From assembly GCA_028564675.1 (NCBI GenBank), contig JAOVVO010000185.1:58834-122833 (forward strand): 64,000 bases of DNA. Reading direction: 5' to 3'. A program made the translations under genes and the position numbers. The notes below the pieces were generated by a model. The model had not been told where the DNA came from. It searched no databases and saw nothing but the letters and a program-made list of their open reading frames with translations. The number at the start of each line of letters is the position of its first letter. The first letter of the stretch is position 1. The stretch is from Onchocerca lupi. Taxonomy: Eukaryota > Nematoda > Chromadorea > Rhabditida > Onchocercidae. Below, piece after piece: positions 61,631 through 64,000 of the stretch.

Positions 61631-61804
61631 TATCCAGTCACATAAAAATTGACTTGGATTTCATTTGATAAATTATAATTTTTGGTTAATCCTCCTGATG
61701 TTTTCGAAAGTTCTTTTGATTTCGAATGATTGTCTACTGATCTTAACACAGAGAGATCTTAATTCTGTTGTAAGTTCAGTAGTAATTGTCATAATATTTT
61801 CAGA
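60596..61804. other. Spacer with poly-T tract; no gene seen
   Basis: About 1.2 kb of AT-rich DNA between the XRCC1 relic and the small membrane-protein gene. A (TA)4 tract followed by a 40-nt T run is at about 61579-61629. No XRCC1 BRCT2 segment is recognisable here. Confidence 0.5.
61590..61629. repeat. Poly-T tract, 40 nt
   Basis: An uninterrupted T run preceded by ATATATATATG. Simple sequence; it gives rise to a spurious poly-lysine frame on the minus strand. Confidence 0.9.
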
Positions 61805-62648
61805 ATGTTGATATGCATTAAATTGGAGCAATTAGTATGCACTAAATTTTTCTTTGATTTCATTGTATTTTATATCTCACAATTTTTAGATCGCTGTTGG
61901 ATTGACGTTCTGTTTAGAATCATTTCGTCCCATCTACAATTATGTTGAAACATCTGGTAAGTTTTCGAACTGTTCCATAGTTGCACTAGAAAATATTTTG
62001 ATCCTTGCTCCCGGTGATTTCTATACATTGGCATTAATGCTCTCGGTGATTTCTATACATACATTTGTATTAATGCTCCCGGTGATTTCTATACATTGGC
62101 ATTAATGTGCAAAATGAAAAATGATATTTAACAGTTTTTTAGGCATCATTTGGTATCGGAGTTTATGTTGGCATCTACTTGGACCAAAACCGTCAGGTAG
62201 ATATCTTTTTAATTGTGCTATCAAGAGTAATTCTGATCTACCAACTAATGAAAAAATTATCATTTAGGAAAGAAAAGAGCTGGTTTAGGAATGCGTTTCA
62301 AAATTTAATTATGAATATAAATGAAATAACCTGTTAAAGTAGCTGTGAAGATGTAGAAAATCAAAGGACTTCTATGCTGCTGCAACTAGAAGAACATACA
62401 TGAAAAAAGCAGATAATAGAAATCAGTAAAAATGCATCTAGAGAAAATAATCCAAACAAAGCTTGTTTCAGATTCAAGCAGTTTCTTCACCGAAAGAGTT
62501 GTTTAGTCGCTTTTTGGACGAAGCTGATCATTTCCTAACTGGTGTTCGTGAAGAAAGTACGAGTAACCGGGATCAGATGCGGAAGACAGAGGATGATTTC
62601 TTTAAAGACGTAGAGGACTGGTTCATACCGAAGAAGCGTTATCCATAA
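61805..62648 (+). CDS. Small single-helix membrane protein, STMP1-like (tentative)
   Basis: Model: 61805..61834, 62143..62196, 62472..62648 (261 nt, 86 aa, phases all 0). Exon 2 encodes ASFGIGVYVGIYLDQNRQ. The hydrophobic G-x-G-x-Y-x-G-x-Y-L-x-Q-N pattern is that of the small mitochondrial proteins related to STMP1 (compare VGMYLAQNYDIP). Exon 3 adds a charged tail: SSPKELFSRFLDEADHFL, then acidic DDFFKDVEDWF, ending KKRYP. Exons 2 and 3 are well supported by clean splice sites and coding character. Exon 1 (MLICIKLEQL) is weaker; in its favour, a TTTTCAG acceptor lies one base before its ATG and its donor GTATGC joins in phase. An exon-like segment at 61891-61959 is skipped because it breaks the frame. 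The role is unknown; a mitochondrial inner-membrane location is inference from the resemblance only. Confidence 0.6.
62007..62106. repeat. Three-copy minisatellite (32-36 bp unit)
   Basis: Units at 62007-62038, 62039-62074 and 62075-62106, each starting GCTCYCGGTGATTTCTATAC and ending ATTAAT. The middle copy has a 4-bp insertion. It lies in the first intron of the small membrane-protein gene. Confidence 0.93.
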
Positions 62649-62960
62649 TTATGTTCCCCATATATTATTTCTTGTATATATTATAAAAGTTCTCTATAAT
62701 TTTTCTTGACTTGCGCTATCTAGAAACATTAAAAGCTAAAAGTCTCTGAAATCTTGCTTGCTTGAGATCTACTCATTTCAAACAGTTATTCATATTGATA
62801 TTTTATTGACATCGTTATCCATTATTTGCAAATCATTTTTGCATTTATTATTCATCGAGAATAAAACGACATAAATACTTCCAATAAATCATACTGCATC
62901 GAAATTATTAGCTTTTGTTTCGACATGTAAATTCTCACAAATTCAATGATAAATACTGCT
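62649..62960. other. 3' region of the small membrane-protein gene
   Basis: AT-rich 3' UTR/intergenic segment. Candidate AATAAA signals are present (for example in GAGAATAAAACG near 62860). No other feature is seen. Confidence 0.5.
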
Positions 62961-63235
62961 TCAGAGATACATATGTACAGAAAATATGAAATTCCAAATA
63001 CTTTGCTGAGTGTTAGGATTATGCAGGGAAATACCGAAATGATTGTAGGAAGATATCAGCTTCATCTTATTTACATCTGGTTTGTTTTCAGTGATGTTAT
63101 TTGAATCTTCAAAAGCATTTTCAATTAATGCTTTAATCTGACGTATTTTGAGTGCCAACATTTTGTATTCTTTATCTCCATCATTCATGTCTGATATAAA
63201 GACCAATATGCTATAAAACGCGATCTGTTGTGCTT
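62961..63235 (-). CDS. Possible terminal exon of an unidentified minus-strand gene
   Basis: An open segment runs from a usable acceptor (ATCGTAG, 63236-63242) to a TGA at 62961-62963. It encodes about 91 residues. The sequence is amphipathic and helix-like (MNDGDKEYKMLALKIRQIKA, LIENAFEDSNN) and codon use looks coding. A second open piece, rich in Gln and ending AKTLDEMAMKM, lies at about 63853-63950 and could be an earlier exon, but I could not join the two with confidence. No family was recognised. Confidence 0.35.
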
Positions 63236-63300
63236 CTACGATGAACAAGTAGATGTTCAAATAATTCCTTCATATTCTATTGGAAAAGAACGTTTTGTGT

Positions 63301-64000
63301 AGAACTGGATAGTTTACGACTTACAAATAGAAGGACCAAACAAAATTGATTTTTAGATAACACAGAAACTTCTAAACCATAATGAATATTTCTGCTTATG
63401 CCTTTTATATAATCTACTTTAAAATTATTCCAGTGAATCATAAAAATTTCTTGATCTTCTCGATTGATTTATTTGTGCCAAAAGTTGTAGTTGACTATGA
63501 ATGCTGCTGATATTCTCAAGACGTTCAGTGTGAATTTGAATTTAAATTCTTATTTTAAGAACTAAATTGCAAGTATAAATTCTCCAAATCCAAAAAAATT
63601 TCGAATAAGAGAGGAAGAATTATTCTGTGGCAGATATAATAGTATGGAAAGATTTCTGCAACTTTCTGCAGAAAAAATATTGGTTTTGCAAAGTAATCCA
63701 AGTTCTACAAACTCCGCAACTTTTTAATAAATGTAAAGTTAAGAAAAGATTCAGAAGGATGCCTACATACTTTTAACGAAAGTGCAGATAAATATAATGA
63801 TAGAAATAGTATAAATAATCTTACTTCAAATAAAATTTCACGATTATCTCATTTTCATCGCCATTTCATCAAGAGTTTTTGCTAATTGTTTACAATAATT
63901 TTGATGAGGTTGCGATTGCACCTGTCTTGCTCCTTTCGCTTTTCATCCTTCATTTTTGCAAGTAAAAGAATTCGGAGAGTGCTTGAAGAAGTATAATGTT
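63301..64000. other. Right end of window; no supported gene
   Basis: AT-rich. Apart from the possible minus-strand coding piece near 63853-63950, nothing can be supported. Confidence 0.45.

Overview
The window is nuclear DNA of a nematode, most likely a filarial (onchocercid) worm. It is very AT-rich (no composition was computed). Introns are short to medium with nematode-type TTTTCAG/TTTATAG acceptors, and several genes have a TTTCAG acceptor just upstream of the ATG, where a spliced leader would be added. The gene families (astacin with ShKT domain, STAR/KH protein, FKBP12, NFU1, PI synthase) are animal-type. The species assignment is inference. All exon models were built by hand from splice sites and reading-frame phase. 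Models described as closing keep an open frame across every junction.

Layout. 1-2459 (-): first two coding exons of a tetraspanin; the rest lies beyond the left edge. Its first intron holds a roughly 415-bp diverged piece of 28S rRNA. 4651-8593 (+): ten-exon secreted astacin metalloprotease with a C-terminal ShKT domain. 8594-25278: about 16.7 kb with no gene I can support. 25367-36688 (+): twenty-exon type I membrane protein with a long Ser/Thr/Glu-rich ectodomain, a membrane-proximal SEA domain with a likely self-cleavage site, one membrane helix and a short tail. 39662-40177: two weak tail-to-tail small ORFs. 40904-42012 (-): three-exon CDP-diacylglycerol-inositol phosphatidyltransferase. 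44543-47014 (+): eight-exon STAR-type KH RNA-binding protein with an RGG tail. 50783-51645 (+): four-exon FKBP12-type peptidyl-prolyl isomerase. 53129-54564 (+): five-exon NFU1 iron-sulfur scaffold. 57027-60595 (+): a broken gene recognisable as the DNA-repair scaffold XRCC1, with premature stops, a frameshift and an inserted BEL/Pao-like retrotransposon remnant. 61805-62648 (+): small single-helix protein resembling STMP1. 62961-63235 (-): possible terminal exon of an unidentified gene.

The genes do not form one pathway; they look like an ordinary mix of housekeeping genes and secreted or surface genes. The most notable observation is the XRCC1 relic: N-terminal domain and first BRCT domain are both readable and collinear, but the copy here cannot encode a full protein. 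Other points worth checking are the 28S fragment in the tetraspanin intron, 25-bp direct repeats flanking the retroelement, the SEA cleavage site with a 24-nt microexon after the membrane segment, and a perfect 18-bp hairpin in an intron of the SEA gene.
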